A stretch of 36,489 bases of DNA from Prevotellaceae bacterium (GTDB taxonomy: Bacteria > Bacteroidota > Bacteroidia > Bacteroidales > Bacteroidaceae): positions 1 through 36,489 of the forward strand of contig JAISIN010000024.1 in NCBI GenBank assembly GCA_031262085.1. The letters are read 5' to 3'. The notes under the pieces were generated by a model. It made no database searches. It saw only the letters and a program-made list of their open reading frames with translations, and had not been told where the DNA came from. The position numbers and the translations under genes were made by a program. The first letter of the stretch is position 1, and each line of letters opens with the position of its first letter. Positions 8,734 through 17,288 of the stretch are shown piece after piece.

Positions 8734-10302
8734 CTATGGCTGGGTCAAATCGACTGCATAGTTGGCACGTCTGCCCGATGGGAACATACCGCTGATGAAC
8801 AGTACTTGGTCGGGCGACTTGGTGGCATCTTTCAATACCTTCTGCAAGTCGTCGGTCGAAGTAATCTGTATACCATTGACGCGAAGAATGATGAATCCTT
8901 TGCGGATGCCTGCATCTTGCATCTTGCCTTTGGTGACACCGGTTACTTCCAGACCGTAGTTCAGATTGAGCTGGCGTTTTACGTCGTCGGAGATGGGCTT
9001 GAAGGCTGCACCGAGAATGTCCATATCGGTATTCTTTACGACCTTGGTCGTGCCTTGTTCGTTCTTCAACATCACCTCTACGGTCTTCTCTTGCTTGTTG
9101 CGTATCAGTTTTACCTTTACCTTGTCGCCCGGACGATGCGTAGCAAGAATCTCTTGCAGGTCGGCAAATTTGTGTATGGGTTTACCGTCTATGCCTGTAA
9201 TGACATCGTCGATTTTAATATCTACACTCGATGCCGAGCCACCTTCTTCGATGCTGCGTACCCACAGACCGTCGATCACATTGTTCTTGTCGCGCATCTC
9301 TTTCTTCAGGTCGCTGATGGTTTTCTTCGTCTCACGGTCGGTTTGTTGTGTGTCGCCGGGTTCTTCAACGAGAGAAAGTACACCTACACCCAGCTTTACG
9401 CGCTGTACGGCTCCATATTGTTTCAGGTCGGCTACTACTTTTTTCATGATGCTGGTCGGGATGGCAAAACCGTAACCGGTATTCGAGCCGGTAGGCGAGT
9501 AGAGCGCCGAGTTGATACCTATCAGTTCGCCGCGCACGTTGACCAATGCGCCGCCGCTGTTACCGGCGTTGATGGCAGCGTCGGTTTGGATGTATGCCTC
9601 AATGCTATTCTTCGCCATGTTCAGTGAGCGTGCTTTGGCGCTTACGATACCTGCGGTGACGGTCGATGTCAGATTAAACGGGTTGCCTACTGCCAATACC
9701 CATTCGCCTACTTTGAGCGCATCCGAATCGCCGACGGGCAGGGTGGGGAAGTCGTTGCCTTCGATCTTAATCAGCGCCAAGTCGCTGTCTTCGTCGGTAC
9801 CAACGACGTGTGCTTTTAACTGGCGGTTGTCGTTGAGCGTTACGCTAATCTCGTCGGCATTGGCAACAACGTGATTGTTGGTTACGATATAACCGTCTTT
9901 CGAGATGATCACACCCGAACCGAACCCGGTGCGGGGCGGTTGTTGTACCTGCCGACGTTGCGTTCCGCCACCCCGGTTTCCGAACATATCGCCGAAGAAG
10001 TCATAGAAAGGATCGCGTACCTCGACTTCCTGCGTCTTGGCAGCTTGTGTAGAACGGATATGCACTACGGCATGTACGGATATCTCGGCAGCATAAGTAA
10101 GATCTACCGGTTGTGCATCAATAGCCGTGAAAGAGGCAGGTTGTACGTTGGGATTCTGCGCAAACATCTGGTCGAAGTGAGCAGTATCATGGGTACTGAT
10201 AACCTGTTTTTGCAGCATGCTATAGGTAGTTATACCTGCCACTCCAGCACTAAGGATGGCTACTGCTGCTACTCCAAGAATGATTTTTGTTGTCCTTTTC
10301 AT
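8734..10302 (-). CDS. degP: HtrA/DegP (Do-type) periplasmic serine protease
   Basis: This envelope protease and chaperone degrades misfolded exported proteins. The N-terminus MKRTTKIILGVAAVAILSAGVAG is a signal peptide or anchor. The catalytic triad is visible as His in TNNHVV (about residue 144), Asp in EDSDLALIKI (about 173) and Ser in GNSGGALV (about 248). Two PDZ domains follow: one at about 300-395 (DDVITGIDGKPI) and one at about 420-515 (GIRKGFIILRVNGIQI). The 522 residues are slightly more than E. coli DegP. The leader is 166 bases long and holds a stem-loop. The gene follows the long reverse-strand operon but is probably transcribed separately. Confidence 0.95.
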   Translation of the reverse strand: MKRTTKIILGVAAVAILSAGVAGITTYSMLQKQVISTHDTAHFDQMFAQNPNVQPASFTAIDAQPVDLTYAAEISVHAVVHIRSTQAAKTQEVEVRDPFYDFFGDMFGNRGGGTQRRQVQQPPRTGFGSGVIISKDGYIVTNNHVVANADEISVTLNDNRQLKAHVVGTDEDSDLALIKIEGNDFPTLPVGDSDALKVGEWVLAVGNPFNLTSTVTAGIVSAKARSLNMAKNSIEAYIQTDAAINAGNSGGALVNVRGELIGINSALYSPTGSNTGYGFAIPTSIMKKVVADLKQYGAVQRVKLGVGVLSLVEEPGDTQQTDRETKKTISDLKKEMRDKNNVIDGLWVRSIEEGGSASSVDIKIDDVITGIDGKPIHKFADLQEILATHRPGDKVKVKLIRNKQEKTVEVMLKNEQGTTKVVKNTDMDILGAAFKPISDDVKRQLNLNYGLEVTGVTKGKMQDAGIRKGFIILRVNGIQITSTDDLQKVLKDATKSPDQVLFISGMFPSGRRANYAVDLTQP

Positions 10303-10338
10303 ATTGTTATTTATTGATTAAATTGTTAATTCAAACTT

Positions 10339-10370
10339 GTCGTTTAACATTTCGACGTTGAAATAACGAC
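10339..10370 (-). promoter_or_regulatory. stem-loop in the htrA leader
   Basis: GTCGTT/AACGAC (outer, 6 bp) and ATTTC/GAAAT (inner, 5 bp) pair around a GACGTT loop, with a TAAC bulge on one side. It lies 37 bases upstream of the htrA start and about 100 bases past the pbpC stop. It could be a leader structure or a weak terminator for the upstream operon. Confidence 0.4.
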
Positions 10371-10468
10371 AAAAAACATTCACTTCGTTCACTTGTCGCT
10401 TCTTTTTGTTCTCTTTTAACAGACTACTTTTGCAAATTAAAGGCGATTAACTGCAACAACTGACATTT

Positions 10469-12655
10469 TTACATGAATTGGGTAACTGCCGAATTGTTAA
10501 TGACAAAGGTTACCGACACGGTGTTTCCCTCTTCGTCGACTGCGGTGAGCGAATGTTTGCCCGGAGCGGGTTGTAGCTTGATTCGGTGGAAATCTTGTGT
10601 CTGCATCAGGTATTGATTGTCTAAGTGCCAGTACACCATGCTTTGGGGGCGTCGGTGTGCCAATTCGGCAGTAAATGTGCCTTGGCTGCCATCTAATTGT
10701 CGGGGTAGTGTGATGCGGGCGTTCATGGTGGGATAGATAAATTGCATAGGGCGCAATAACTCGTCGCCACTGTCGGGCTTAGCCGGTGGGATGGGCTGAT
10801 ACTCGGGGTGATATTGGCGGTAGAACCACTCTTGTACGGGTGGTAGGGTAAACCACGACTGCCCGTTGATGCGTTGGTGATAGGGACAGACTTCGCTGTT
10901 CCGACCGGCAGGCAGGATGAGCGCGGTGTCTTTCTCTTCACAGAGTCGTCCTGCCAGCATGCCCGATCGGCGGCAAATCGTTGCATCGACAAACTGATTG
11001 ACCGGACGCTCGAACCAATGCGAGCGGGGGAGGAGGTTGAACACGTCGAACAGCACCGGTCCGGCTGTGCGTGCGCCTACCAATCCGGGCTTTCCTTCGC
11101 CGGTGGCGTTGCCCACCCATATCCCTACGGCATAGCGGGGTGTCACTCCCACTGCCCATGCGTCGCGGAAGCCGTAGCTGGTGCCGGTCTTCCATGCTAC
11201 GTTTTTCTCTTTCAGCGCTTCAAAGGTTTGCCACACGGCGCCGGCATGCAGCATCTCCTTGCCGCCGTCGATAGGTGGCAGTTGCAGCAGCGTACGTCCC
11301 ATGTTGGCATAAGCACGGGTTACTTCCCATAAGGTTGCCTCTCCGCCACCCAGTATGAGCGACAAACCGTAGTGCGAGGCGGGTTGGCGGAACGTGGTCA
11401 TGTCCAGCTGTTGCAGCAGGTCGAGAAATTTGGGTACGCTGTGGCGTTGCAGCATTTCTACTGCCGGAATGTTGAGTGAGCGCGCCAGTGCCTCGTCAGC
11501 AGGTACGGCGCCCTCGAAGTGGCGGTCGAAGTTTTGCGGGCTGAAGCCGTTGATATTGACAGGTACGTCGGGCAACAGCATGTGTGGCAACAGCTCGCCT
11601 TCTTGCAGCATGACGGCATAAAGAAAGGGCTTTAAGATGCTGCCGGTGCTGCGCGGCGCTTGCAGGATGTCGACCTGACCGGCGCCTCTCCGACGTTCGT
11701 AGTGCACATTGCCGCAGTATGCCAGCGGATGACCGCTATGCAGGTCGATGACCAGCACAGCCAGATTGCGTATGTCGCTGCGGGCAAACTCGTCGCTCCA
11801 GCGTTCGGCTAAAGCTTCGACCTGTTGCTGTACCGACTTATCGATGGTGGAGGTTATGTATTCGCCCGGATGTTCTTGCCGGTAACGGTCAACGAGATGG
11901 GGTGCAATCTGTGGAAGCGGATGTGGAGCATCGGGCAACGGCTCTTCAATAGCCAGTGTGTAAGTGGTGGTATCCATAACGCCTTGTTGATACAGACGTT
12001 TCAACAGGCGGTTGCGTTTGGCAAGGAGGGCTGTGCGCGATTTGGCGAGGTGTATCATGGCAGGCGAATTGGGTAATACTGCCAGTGTGGCAGCTTCTGC
12101 CCACGACAGATCGTCGGCAGGATGTCCGAAATATCGCCAGGCAGCTGCATCTATACCTACCACATTGCCTCCGAAAGGTGCATGTGACAGGTACAGTGCC
12201 AGTATCTCTTCTTTGGTGGCGCGAAGCTCTAATCGGGTAGCCCAAATCATCTCGTTCAGCTTCTCGGTCAAGGTACGTTCTTCGCCCCGCATCAGCCGGA
12301 TAGTTTGCATGGTGAGGGTGCTCCCTCCGCTGACGATGCGCCGCTGTTTCAGGTTGAGGCAGATGGCGCGCATCATAGCGAGCGGGTCTACTCCAAAGTG
12401 ATAGTAGAAACGATGGTCTTCGAAGGTGAGGAGGCATTGCCGCATCTTGTCGGGTACGGTGTGACGCGGCGGAAAGCGCCACTGACCGTCGGCAGCTACG
12501 CGGGCGCCCAGCAGTTCGCCACGACAGTCGACTACCACGGTAGAGTAGGGGCAGTGAAACAGTTGTCGGGGTAGGCAGAACAGGTAGCACAGCAGCAGCC
12601 AAACGCCGATAAAGAGCAGGCATTGACGTGGTTGTAGTTTGGTTATGCCTTGCAT
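10469..12655 (-). CDS. pbpC: penicillin-binding protein 1C (transglycosylase/transpeptidase)
   Basis: A bifunctional murein synthase anchored in the inner membrane by a segment at about residues 12-32 (CLLFIGVWLLLCYLFCL). The glycosyltransferase 51 domain has the catalytic EDHRFYYHFGVD near residue 80 and GGSTLTMQ. The transpeptidase domain has SxxK in STGSILKPF (about 333), SLN in RSLNIPA and KTGTSYG (about 488). The C-terminal 90 residues match the BiPBP_C domain of the 1C type. I chose the ATG at 12653-12655 (MQGITKLQPRQ, 728 residues). The frame runs open to 12907, but that extension overlaps folA and has composition of a shadow frame. It overlaps the end of folA by 13 bases, suggesting translational coupling. 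Confidence 0.94.
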   Translation of the reverse strand: MQGITKLQPRQCLLFIGVWLLLCYLFCLPRQLFHCPYSTVVVDCRGELLGARVAADGQWRFPPRHTVPDKMRQCLLTFEDHRFYYHFGVDPLAMMRAICLNLKQRRIVSGGSTLTMQTIRLMRGEERTLTEKLNEMIWATRLELRATKEEILALYLSHAPFGGNVVGIDAAAWRYFGHPADDLSWAEAATLAVLPNSPAMIHLAKSRTALLAKRNRLLKRLYQQGVMDTTTYTLAIEEPLPDAPHPLPQIAPHLVDRYRQEHPGEYITSTIDKSVQQQVEALAERWSDEFARSDIRNLAVLVIDLHSGHPLAYCGNVHYERRRGAGQVDILQAPRSTGSILKPFLYAVMLQEGELLPHMLLPDVPVNINGFSPQNFDRHFEGAVPADEALARSLNIPAVEMLQRHSVPKFLDLLQQLDMTTFRQPASHYGLSLILGGGEATLWEVTRAYANMGRTLLQLPPIDGGKEMLHAGAVWQTFEALKEKNVAWKTGTSYGFRDAWAVGVTPRYAVGIWVGNATGEGKPGLVGARTAGPVLFDVFNLLPRSHWFERPVNQFVDATICRRSGMLAGRLCEEKDTALILPAGRNSEVCPYHQRINGQSWFTLPPVQEWFYRQYHPEYQPIPPAKPDSGDELLRPMQFIYPTMNARITLPRQLDGSQGTFTAELAHRRPQSMVYWHLDNQYLMQTQDFHRIKLQPAPGKHSLTAVDEEGNTVSVTFVINNSAVTQFM

Positions 12656-13164
12656 AGTCCGGCAGATATCCGTCCGTTGCGTCGGGTATAGTCTACAAAC
12701 GAATAGGGATGGGCGTGGCGTTCGTCGGCAGGGTGTGGCTCTCTGACGAGTTCTACCCATTCGGCAGGGTCGATGGCAGGGAACCAAGCGTCGGCTTGCG
12801 GCGATTCGGCATCTATCTCTGTCAGGCAGAGTGTGTTTGCCAGCGGCAGGGTTTGTTGGTAGAGGCTCTCTCCACCTATTATATATATCTCTTCGTGGGG
12901 GGGGCAACTCCGGAGCGCTTCGGCAAGCGATGTGAACAGTTCTGCCCCCGGGTATTGCATTCTTCGATTGGACGACAGCACGATGTTGCGGCGATGGGGC
13001 AGCGCCCCTTTGGGGAGCGATTCAAATGTCTTCCGTCCCATCAGTACGGTATGAGCGGTGGTGAGTTGCTTGAAGCGTTTCAGATCGTTCGGCAATTTAA
13101 ATAGCAACTTGTTTTCAAAGCCAATGGCGCGGCGGCGGTCGATGGCGGCAATGAGGGTGATCAT
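12643..13164 (-). CDS. folA: dihydrofolate reductase
   Basis: Reduces dihydrofolate, the by-product of ThyA, to tetrahydrofolate using NADPH. The 173-residue product shows MITLIAAIDRRRAIGFENKL, the active-site acid in KLPNDLKRFK, the NADPH-site HTVLMGRKTFESLPKGALPHR, and IYIIGGESLYQQ. Where most homologues have Leu-(Pro/Leu)-Trp before the acid, this one has LLFKLP, so the usual Trp is Phe. It starts 3 bases after thyA ends, and its end overlaps pbpC by 13 bases. Confidence 0.95.
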   Translation of the reverse strand: MITLIAAIDRRRAIGFENKLLFKLPNDLKRFKQLTTAHTVLMGRKTFESLPKGALPHRRNIVLSSNRRMQYPGAELFTSLAEALRSCPPHEEIYIIGGESLYQQTLPLANTLCLTEIDAESPQADAWFPAIDPAEWVELVREPHPADERHAHPYSFVDYTRRNGRISAGLCKA

Positions 13165-13167
13165 ACA

Positions 13168-13962
13168 TTATACAGCTACTTGCCCCGCAATATGCGGATG
13201 CGGGTTATAATTCACCAATTCAAAGTCTTCGTAGTGGAAGTCGAAGATGCTTTTCACATCGGGATTGATGTGCATTTGAGGGAGTGGGTGTGGTTGGCGG
13301 GCGAGTTGCAACTTTACCTGTTCCAAGTGATTGAGGTAGATATGCGCATCGCCCAACGTGTGTACAAAGTCGCCTGCTTTCAGCCCGGTAACTTGTGCCA
13401 TCATTTGTAGTAAGAGGGCATAAGAGGCGATGTTGAACGGTACGCCCAGAAAGATGTCGGCGCTTCGTTGGTAGAGTTGCAGACTCAGTCTGCCGTCGGC
13501 TACATAGAATTGGAAGAAGGCGTGGCAGGGTGGCAGCTTCATGTTTTTCAGGTCGCCTACGTTCCAAGCGCTGACGATGATGCGTCGCGAATCGGGGTTG
13601 GTGCGAATGGTGTGCACCGCTTCGCTGATTTGGTCTACGACGCCTCCGTCGTAGTCGGGCCACGAGCGCCATTGGTATCCGTAGATATGTCCCAAGTCGC
13701 CGTTGGCGTCTGCCCATTCGTTCCAGATGCGCACGCCGTGTTCTTGCAGGTACGTCACGTTGGTATCTCCTTGCAGGAACCACAGCAGTTCGTAGATAAT
13801 AGACTTCAGGTGTAGCTTCTTGGTAGTCAGGCACGGGAAGCCTGCATCCATGTTGAAGCGCATCTGGTGTCCGAAGATGCTGACGGTGCCGGTTCCGGTG
13901 CGGTCTTCTTTGTGTACGCCTTCGGTCAGTACGCGATTGAGGAGGTCTAAATATTGTTTCAT
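13168..13962 (-). CDS. thyA: thymidylate synthase
   Basis: Makes dTMP from dUMP with methylene-tetrahydrofolate, producing the dihydrofolate that FolA recycles. The 264 residues equal the E. coli length. Visible motifs are [15 protein letters not shown], the arginine-phosphate region EDRTGTGT, the active-site Cys in [12 protein letters not shown] (about residue 146), [21 protein letters not shown] and the C-terminal [11 protein letters not shown]. It is the classic ThyA type, not ThyX. It is packed with folA (3 bases) and with the phospholipase D gene upstream (19 bases). Confidence 0.98.
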   Translation of the reverse strand: MKQYLDLLNRVLTEGVHKEDRTGTGTVSIFGHQMRFNMDAGFPCLTTKKLHLKSIIYELLWFLQGDTNVTYLQEHGVRIWNEWADANGDLGHIYGYQWRSWPDYDGGVVDQISEAVHTIRTNPDSRRIIVSAWNVGDLKNMKLPPCHAFFQFYVADGRLSLQLYQRSADIFLGVPFNIASYALLLQMMAQVTGLKAGDFVHTLGDAHIYLNHLEQVKLQLARQPHPLPQMHINPDVKSIFDFHYEDFELVNYNPHPHIAGQVAV

Positions 13963-13981
13963 AAAGATACGTTTTACTAAG

Positions 13982-15229
13982 CTATAAAAATGGCGTCATC
14001 AAGTTCCCCACCCATCCCACGAACTTCTTCCATGGTGAGCGTTGTTTCCATACGTCGGGGGTAAGGAGTATGCTGTTGTGTTTATCGCGCTCGAACATTC
14101 GGTTCAGTTGTCCGGTGGTAGAGCCGTCGAAGATAAACGCATTGGTTTCGTAATCGTAGCGCAGGCTGCGGCTGTCTAAGTTGGCAGTGCCTACGGTGCA
14201 AAATGTCCGGTCTATCATCATGATTTTGGCGTGATGGAATCCGCCGTTGAAGAGGTACACTTTGGCTCCTTTCTTCATGAGCTGATGCACCACGTGGAAA
14301 GATGCTTCGGGTGTGAAGGGTATGTCGGATACGGAGGGTATCATGATTTCGACTTCCGTACCGCGTTTGAGAGCATCTTTCAGCGCTTTCCGGATAGACT
14401 TGGTCGGAACGAAATAGGGGTTTACTATTTGTATGTTTTCGCGGGCGGCATGTATGGCGGCAGTATAGGCACGGCTGATGGAGCGGGGGGTCTCTACGGG
14501 GGTGCGGTCGACGATGGCTACCACTTGCGTCAGGCTGTCGGGGTATGGGAGAATGGGCGGAAAGTATTCCGGACCGCCGATGTGTTGCTTGGTGGCTTTG
14601 TTCCACATCGTTAGAAAGATGCCTTGCAAGTAGCGCGTCGCCTCGCCGTCGATGCGTATGTGTATGTCATGCCATTGTCCGATCTTGGGTAGTCCGTGAA
14701 TGTAGTAATCAGCCACGTTCATGCCGCCGGTATATCCTATTTGTCCGTCAATAACGACAATTTTTCGGTGGTCACGGTGCATGATGTGGTTCAAATAGGG
14801 GAATTTGATCGGATCGAACTTCACAATCTCGATACCTCGTTCGCGAATACGTTTGAGGTGTTGCTTCTTGAGTGGTTGGTTGTTCGACCAGTTGCCGAAG
14901 TCGTCGAATATGGCGCGCACCTTTACGCCTTCCCTGGCTTTCTCTTCCAGCAGGTCGAACAGCGCGTTGGCAATAGAATCGTTGCGGAAATTGAAATACT
15001 CCAAATGGATGTGATGACGGGCGCGTCGTACCTCACTGAACAGGTCGGCGAATTTGTCGTGCCCGTTCATGAGCAGAGTGACTATGTTGTTTTGGGTGAC
15101 CGGTATTTGTTGTTCGCGCAGGTAGTCGGTGAATGGTGCCTCACTGGTTTCTTGCGCGCGGGCAATTCCGACAAAAAGGAATAAGAGGAGAGCAGTATGG
15201 TAGATTCTACGTATCAATATGGTAAACAC
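13982..15229 (-). CDS. cls: phospholipase D family protein, cardiolipin synthase-like
   Basis: Two HKD motifs mark the family: [19 protein letters not shown] near residue 155 and [19 protein letters not shown] near residue 335. The order and spacing match cardiolipin synthases, which join two phosphatidylglycerols. Unlike the common two-transmembrane N-terminus, this 415-residue protein begins with what reads as a cleavable signal peptide ([14 protein letters not shown]). The catalytic part may thus be free in, or facing, the periplasm. The C-terminus ends [10 protein letters not shown], as in many cardiolipin synthases. It is 6 bases after the DUF3256 gene. Confidence 0.85.
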   Translation of the reverse strand: MFTILIRRIYHTALLLFLFVGIARAQETSEAPFTDYLREQQIPVTQNNIVTLLMNGHDKFADLFSEVRRARHHIHLEYFNFRNDSIANALFDLLEEKAREGVKVRAIFDDFGNWSNNQPLKKQHLKRIRERGIEIVKFDPIKFPYLNHIMHRDHRKIVVIDGQIGYTGGMNVADYYIHGLPKIGQWHDIHIRIDGEATRYLQGIFLTMWNKATKQHIGGPEYFPPILPYPDSLTQVVAIVDRTPVETPRSISRAYTAAIHAARENIQIVNPYFVPTKSIRKALKDALKRGTEVEIMIPSVSDIPFTPEASFHVVHQLMKKGAKVYLFNGGFHHAKIMMIDRTFCTVGTANLDSRSLRYDYETNAFIFDGSTTGQLNRMFERDKHNSILLTPDVWKQRSPWKKFVGWVGNLMTPFL

Positions 15230-15235
15230 ACTTTC

Positions 15236-15895
15236 TTAATTTTTAGGAATGTGCGTAGCAACAGGGGTAAATTGTTGGCTATCGCGGTTCCACCGATAGT
15301 CGATGGTAGGGTGAATATAGGGTTTTAACAAGTCGGACGAAGTTTTGTTCATATAAGTGGGCGTGGTGAAGGTGAATGTCAGCACATCGTTGTCGGGGGT
15401 AAACGTTGCTTTCATGAGTAGCATGTCGGCTTGTGTGGCTGCGTCGCGGAGTTCATAGCTGTCGGTATCGGCAGGTATGTTTACGAAATCGGACATAACG
15501 GGAGGAATAAGGGTTGGTGCGACAGGCAACTCTTTCCACGCTGTGGTATAGAAGTGTATGCTGCTGTCGCAGGCAGGTGCGCAGGCGGTGTTGATGATGG
15601 CAATGATGGAGGTGGTATCATTCACAGCCAACAACTTGAGTTGCCACGTGGCGTTGGGTGAGAGGCGGATATTGATATAATCGGCAGTCAGGGTGGTCAT
15701 TTCCGATTTCCCGTTAAGGCGGTTGGTAACCTCGGCTTTCATTTTACTGTCCAGAAAGTCGATGCAATCTGCACGATTCACCGCAGTCAGTAGCGGACAG
15801 ATGCTGTCGGGCATATCGACAAACACCGTTTTAGCTTCCTGGGCATGCAGAGCAATTGCCCAGGAGAGGCATATTAACACAAACAATTTCTTCAT
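15236..15895 (-). CDS. DUF3256 family exported protein
   Basis: The product of 219 residues starts MKKLFVLICLSWAIALHAQE, a signal peptide, and continues with FVDMPDSICPLLTAVNRADCIDFLDSKM, typical of the Bacteroidetes family DUF3256. Its function is not known. The pattern of alternating hydrophobic residues in the second half (VLTFTFTTPTYMN) suggests a beta-rich periplasmic or envelope protein. I chose the ATG at 15893-15895; 15 in-frame upstream residues from 15940 would overlap the msrC end and precede the signal peptide. It sits 23 bases from msrC and 6 bases from cls. Confidence 0.85.
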   Translation of the reverse strand: MKKLFVLICLSWAIALHAQEAKTVFVDMPDSICPLLTAVNRADCIDFLDSKMKAEVTNRLNGKSEMTTLTADYINIRLSPNATWQLKLLAVNDTTSIIAIINTACAPACDSSIHFYTTAWKELPVAPTLIPPVMSDFVNIPADTDSYELRDAATQADMLLMKATFTPDNDVLTFTFTTPTYMNKTSSDLLKPYIHPTIDYRWNRDSQQFTPVATHIPKN

Positions 15896-15918
15896 TACGG
15901 AGGATAAGAAACGGCTTT

Positions 15919-16395
15919 TTATTTGTGTAGCATGTTGCACATCTCTTCCAGATATTGTTGGTCGATTGCGTCGAAGGTATTCAGTTGTTCACTGTCTATG
16001 TCGAGCACTCCCCATACCTGCTTGTCTTTGCCGAACAAGGGTACTACAATTTCCGAACGCGATGCAAAATTGCAGGCGATGTGTCCGGGAAACTTATTGA
16101 CGTCGGGTACTATGATTGTTTCGGCGCGTTCCCATGCGGTGCCGCACACGCCGCTTCCTTTGCGAATGCGGGTGCAGGCTATCGGACCTTGGAAGGTGCT
16201 TAATATCAGCTCTTCGCCTTTAACGAGATAGAATCCCACCCACAGGAAACGGAATGTTTCATTGAGTGCGGCTGCAAGGTTGGCAAGGTTTGCCATGATG
16301 ATGGTTTCGTTCGCCATCAAACTCTTGACTTGTGGGAGCAATGCACGGTATTTATCTTCTTTGCTACCGTTGGAAATATGCAAATGTTCTGCCAT
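15919..16395 (-). CDS. msrC: free methionine-(R)-sulfoxide reductase (GAF domain)
   Basis: The 158-residue product is a single GAF domain that reduces free Met-R-sulfoxide. The three cysteines used by the enzyme are present: GPIACTRI, GSGVCGTAW and GHIACNFASRSEIVVP. Other family landmarks are FLWVGFYLV and GVLDIDSE. I chose the ATG at 16393-16395 (MAEHLHISNG); an upstream in-frame ATG gives a Cys/His-rich extension unlike the family. A near-consensus promoter lies 35-65 bases upstream, so it can be expressed apart from the operon. Confidence 0.92.
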   Translation of the reverse strand: MAEHLHISNGSKEDKYRALLPQVKSLMANETIIMANLANLAAALNETFRFLWVGFYLVKGEELILSTFQGPIACTRIRKGSGVCGTAWERAETIIVPDVNKFPGHIACNFASRSEIVVPLFGKDKQVWGVLDIDSEQLNTFDAIDQQYLEEMCNMLHK

Positions 16396-16429
16396 ACTTA
16401 ATTGTTGATGATAAGGATAATGTGAGTTG

Positions 16430-16460
16430 CAAATATGAGGACAATATGCGAAACAGCAAA
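16430..16460 (-). promoter_or_regulatory. promoter of msrC
   Basis: On the reverse strand a TTTG -33 box (16457-16460) is separated by 19 bases from CATATTTG (16430-16437), one mismatch from the -7 consensus TAnnTTTG. The start codon follows about 35 bases later. This implies an internal promoter in the long reverse-strand operon. Confidence 0.6.
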
Positions 16461-16485
16461 AGTTTTTTTGATTATTTGGCAAAAC

Positions 16486-17286
16486 TTACAGGTTGGCAGC
16501 AAGGAATTTCCGCATCTTGTCGGTCGTCATTCCGCGTCGGCGGGCATAGTCTTCCAGTTGATCTTCACCTATTTTGCCTACCATAAAGTATCGCGAAGCC
16601 GGATGTGCAAGCATCAGTCCGCATACGGATGCGTGCGGGTGCATGGCTCCGTTTTCGGTAAAGGTGATTCCGATCTCTTCGACGGGCAATAGTTGATGCA
16701 AGAGGAAGCTCACCGACTGGTCGGGCAGTGAGGGGTATCCCACCGCCGGGCGTATGCCTTGATATCTCTCTTTCAGCAGTTCGCTGATCGAGAGATTTTC
16801 GTGGGGTGCATATCCCCATGCGGTGCGTCGCACGTATTGGTGCATTTTCTCGGTGCCGGCTTCAGCCAGCCGGTCTGCCAAGCTCTGTGCCATAAGTTTG
16901 CGATAGGGGTCGTCGGCATATAATTGTTCGGTGTCGGTTTCGCAGGTCACGGCAAATACTCCTACGGTGTCGGGTTCGTCGCTGCCGATAGGCTTTATAA
17001 AATCGCTCAGGCAAAGGTAGGGACTTTGGTCGGCGTGGGGCGTTTGTTGCCGCAGTAGCGGGATGCGTACCTGTTCGATGAGCAGGTTGTCGCCGTCGGC
17101 ATAGGCTTGGCATAATCTGAAAATTGTGCGTATTCGGGTGAGAGGATTCCACTCGTTGAGCAACTCTTCGGCATCTTGCCTGAGTTGTGTTGCCTCGTCC
17201 GATTTAGGCGGCACGCGCCATGCCAAGTAGAAGAATGTCCAGTTGATATATGGTTTCAGGTCGAGCGGGGTATAGTTTATGATCAT
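16486..17286 (-). CDS. stand-alone methionine synthase (MetH) activation-domain protein
   Basis: The 266 residues correspond to the C-terminal AdoMet-binding activation domain of cobalamin-dependent methionine synthase (PF02965), with no catalytic or cobalamin-binding domains. Diagnostic features are YINWTFFYLAW at the start, the AdoMet loop GIRPAVGYPSLPDQS near residue 180 and MHPHASVCGLMLAHPASRYF near 222. In MetH this domain supports reductive reactivation of oxidised cobalamin. A free copy could serve a split MetH, another corrinoid protein, or have changed function. It begins 2 bases after the dihydroorotase stop, and no cobalamin riboswitch was seen. Confidence 0.85.
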   Translation of the reverse strand: MIINYTPLDLKPYINWTFFYLAWRVPPKSDEATQLRQDAEELLNEWNPLTRIRTIFRLCQAYADGDNLLIEQVRIPLLRQQTPHADQSPYLCLSDFIKPIGSDEPDTVGVFAVTCETDTEQLYADDPYRKLMAQSLADRLAEAGTEKMHQYVRRTAWGYAPHENLSISELLKERYQGIRPAVGYPSLPDQSVSFLLHQLLPVEEIGITFTENGAMHPHASVCGLMLAHPASRYFMVGKIGEDQLEDYARRRGMTTDKMRKFLAANL

Positions 17287-17288
17287 GA

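Noticed and set aside
8581-9627. 348-codon forward reading frame opposite htrA
   Set aside because: The start lies in the sigma-factor leader and the rest is antisense to the PDZ domains of htrA; the translation shows no known family.
12656-12907. N-terminal extension of pbpC to an upstream ATG at 12907
   Set aside because: It would overlap folA by about 265 bases, its translation is Arg/Pro/Cys-rich shadow sequence, and the internal start gives the usual short tail before the membrane anchor.
16396-16485. Cobalamin or SAM riboswitch near the MetH-domain gene
   Set aside because: The gap is only 90 bases, lies downstream of that gene, and contains a simple promoter instead of a B12-box or SAM-type structure.
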